Below the pieces are notes generated by a model. The model was given only the letters and a program-made list of their open reading frames with translations. It did not search any database and had not been told where the DNA came from. Both the position numbers and the translations under genes were made by a program. Source: Rhodopseudomonas palustris JSC-3b (GTDB lineage: Bacteria > Pseudomonadota > Alphaproteobacteria > Rhizobiales > Xanthobacteraceae). From it: a stretch of 64,000 nucleotides of DNA. Shown here piece by piece: positions 62,601 to 64,000 of the stretch. The stretch's first letter is position 1. Every line of letters starts with the position of its first letter. The stretch covers positions 1,295,491 to 1,359,490 of the forward strand of contig KI632513.1 of the NCBI GenBank assembly GCA_000504425.1. The letters run 5' to 3'.

Positions 62601-64000
62601 CTTCCGCGACGCTCTTGTCGGCAAACAGCGGCTTGACGCCGATCATCGCCGATTTGGGCGCCACCGGCAGCACCAGCTTGCGCTCGACGGCGCGGCCACC
62701 GGCCTCGCTCATACGAATGAAGATTTGCGCCTCCTGCGGCCGCGACGAGGACGGTGGCTTGGGCAGCGCGACTTGGAAGGTCGCGACGCCCTGGGCGTCG
62801 GCCTCCGGCAGATTTTCGATCGGGGTGCGCTCGTTGCTGGCGGTCTCCTCATCGGCGACGCCGAACTGATAGCCGGGATAGCCGGGCCGCTCGGCGGCCG
62901 GCGCCACCAACAGATCGCCCTCAAGCTGCAGCCCCGCAGCCGGCGCGCCATAGAGGAAGCGGCCATCGACCTTCAGTTCCGCCGGTGTATCGGCCTTGAT
63001 CAGCCGATCCTTGGAGCTGAGTTCGAATTCGATGCGATCTGGCACATAGTCCTCGACCATAAAGGTGGTCTCGCCGACGCTGCTGCCCTTCGGATCGGTG
63101 AAGGCGCGCACCCGCCAGGTGCCGGTCGGCACCGCGGAATTGAGCGGCAGCGTCAGGCTGCGACCGCCGGCGCCCTGGTCGGGCAGCACGGCGCGGCGGA
63201 ACTCGACGCCGTCAGGACGCTCGACCACCAGGGTCAGCGGCGCGCCGGTGATGGCGTTGCCCTGGCCGTCGCGCAGCAGCGCGGTCAGATACACGGTTTC
63301 GCCGGAGCGATAGACGCCGCGCTCGGCATAGACGAAGGCGTCGGCGCCGGCCGGCACCGCGCGCCCGGCAACGCCGCGATCCGACAGATCGAAGGCGTTA
63401 CTCTTCAGGCTCAGAAAGGCGTAATCCGATTTGTCGGTCGCGACCGTCAGCATCGCCGGCGACAGACCGCCCTCGCCGAGCGCCAGCCCGGACTCAAACA
63501 GCGCATGGCCGCTGTCGTCAGTCTTACGGGTGGCGAGGATTTCGTTGTTGCGCGCGATCAGCCGCACCTCGGCCTTGCCGAGCGGGTCAGTCGAGGCCAG
63601 CGAATTGACGAACACATGAATGCCGTCATGCCCTGAAAACGCGGTCAGGCCGAGATCGGAGACGATGAACCACTGCGTCGCCAGCGAGCTGTAATCCTCA
63701 TCAGAGCCGGAGCCCGGGCCTTTGGGCGCGGCGGTCATCACATAGACGCCGGGCTGCAGCTCGCCGAGCACCTGATCGACCGGAAACGCGGTGGTGACGT
63801 CGGCATTGAGCGGGCTGGCGGTGTCGAGCTCGCCGGACCACACTTTCATGCCGCGCTCGCCGCCGAGATCAGACAGCTCATAGCTCGACAGCGCGCGCTG
63901 GAAATCGCTGCCAACCACGGTGTTGATCAGATTGCGGTCGCCGATCCGGAACAACTTCACCGTCACCGCGGTGGTGTTGACGCTGACCAGCGGGATACCG
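59665..64000 (-). CDS. Bacterial alpha-2-macroglobulin family protein (partial, N-terminus outside window)
   Basis: At least 1445 residues; the frame stays open to the right edge and the start is not in the window (a GTG at 63966 is internal). MG-type repeats such as FVYAERGVYRSGETVYLTAL are seen. The thioester motif is present in YPFGCSEQITSRALPLLYV (CxEQ, coding at 61003-61014). The C-terminal bait-binding part includes YVVRAVSPGKYVLPQAYVED. Such proteins trap attacking proteases covalently in the periplasm and are encoded with PBP1C, which repairs peptidoglycan. Lipoprotein status cannot be judged. Confidence 0.94.
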   Translation of the reverse strand, partial: GIPLVSVNTTAVTVKLFRIGDRNLINTVVGSDFQRALSSYELSDLGGERGMKVWSGELDTASPLNADVTTAFPVDQVLGELQPGVYVMTAAPKGPGSGSDEDYSSLATQWFIVSDLGLTAFSGHDGIHVFVNSLASTDPLGKAEVRLIARNNEILATRKTDDSGHALFESGLALGEGGLSPAMLTVATDKSDYAFLSLKSNAFDLSDRGVAGRAVPAGADAFVYAERGVYRSGETVYLTALLRDGQGNAITGAPLTLVVERPDGVEFRRAVLPDQGAGGRSLTLPLNSAVPTGTWRVRAFTDPKGSSVGETTFMVEDYVPDRIEFELSSKDRLIKADTPAELKVDGRFLYGAPAAGLQLEGDLLVAPAAERPGYPGYQFGVADEETASNERTPIENLPEADAQGVATFQVALPKPPSSSRPQEAQIFIRMSEAGGRAVERKLVLPVAPKSAMIGVKPLFADKSVAEGDNANFDVVFVSPDGTPLARSGLRYELLKIESRYQWYRQNSTWDYEPVKTTRRVADGDLSIAADKPSRLSFTPQPGRYRLDVKSTDADGPITQLQFDVGWYSDGSADTPDLLETSIDKPQYASGDTMVVTVNARSAGKLTVNVLGDRLLLTQNVDVKEGQNQVKLAVGKDWGSGAYLVATLRRPLDAAAQRMPGRAIGLKWFGIDKAARTLSVTLSPPALVRPSSNLRLPVRLGGLSPGEDAKVVVAAVDVGILNLTNYKPPAPDEFYLGQRRLTAEIRDLYGQLIDGMQGTRGQVRSGGDSAGAELQGSPPTQKPLALYSGIVTVGADGTATIDFEIPEFAGTARVMAVAWTATKIGRANTDVTVRDPVVLTTTLPRFLLSGDNGTLTFELDNVEGVAGDYTLDVTTSGPVKMAGQPATTLKLAAKQRAVTTLALAASGAGQAQVDVAIKGPNGLALQRHYALDVKPATQILARRSVRTLAKGESLTLGSDVFADFVAGTGAVSVSVGLSTALDAATILKALDRYPFGCSEQITSRALPLLYVNDLAAGAHLAMDSTVDQRIKDAIDRLLARQGSNGSFGLWSAGGDDAWLDAYVTDFLTRAREKGFAVPDPLFKSALDRIRNAVVNAAEPEKDGGRDLAYGLYVLARNGAAPIGDLRYLADTKLNAMATPIAKAQLAAALALVGDRVRAERVYAAAADSLAPKPTLEYGRTDYGSQLRDAAALVSLAGEGNAPRATLTQAVQRVEAARGLTPYTSTQENAWLVLAARALANETLALDLNGSPVKTALYRSYKAAELTGQPLKITNTGDAPLQAVISMSGAPVTPEPAVANGFKIERGYYTLEGKPADPSKARQNDRLAVVLKVTEAKPEYGHILVADYLPAGFEIDNPHLVSSGDTGTLDWIEEGVEPVHSEFRDDRFTAFIDRASNDKAVFTVAYVVRAVSPGKYVLPQAYVEDMYNPSRFGRTTTGAVEVKAAK

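Overview
The window is GC-rich alphaproteobacterial chromosome, most likely from the Bradyrhizobium/Rhodopseudomonas group. The reasons are the protein-methyltransferase/tolC/popZ/valS cluster, a metC gene divergent from an aapJQMP amino-acid transporter, a conserved small protein that begins MCDYSL, and three kinds of dispersed palindromic repeat typical of that group. The species call is inference, since no rRNA gene is present.

Layout. 1-11.4 kb is resident chromosome: the 5' part of lipA, a 3-methyladenine glycosylase, a membrane protein, valS, popZ, a tolC-type gene, a PCMT-like methyltransferase, tRNA-Asn(GTT) and four small genes. 11,535-29,966 is an 18.4 kb integrated element bounded by a perfect 44-bp direct repeat; the right copy is the 3' part of tRNA-Cys(GCA). 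30.0-39.8 kb holds a DTW-domain gene and a complete four-gene RND efflux operon. 40.2-44.8 kb carries an oxidoreductase/DUF1365/cyclopropane-fatty-acid-synthase operon and cysK. 44,865-46,127 is an intact IS4-family insertion sequence with an 11-bp target duplication. 46.3-53.6 kb holds an unrecognised helical protein, aapPMQJ and metC. 53.6-64 kb is an envelope block: LAB_N protein, GT2, PAP2 phosphatase, ArnT-like GT39, pbpC and a partial alpha-2-macroglobulin.

The integrated element is the most interesting part. Its order is integrase, small early genes with a winged-helix replication-like protein and a nearby repeat cluster, then portal, a prohead protease fused to the capsid protein, a gpW-like connector, a DUF2190 protein, a tail chaperone with a likely -1 frameshift extension, tape measure and gpZ-like protein. 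A lambda-like cos sequence, small and large terminase and a four-zinc-finger protein follow. I find no major tail protein, baseplate, receptor-binding or lysis gene and no obvious CI-type repressor. It has the size and content of either a reduced prophage or a capsid-forming satellite that would need a helper phage for tails and lysis. The sequence alone cannot separate these two.

The chromosomal genes form coherent units: AapJQMP imports L-amino acids; CysK and MetC act in sulfur amino-acid metabolism; the NodT-like protein with MdtA, MdtB and MdtC would span both membranes; and the block at the right end works on lipids, glycans and peptidoglycan of the envelope.
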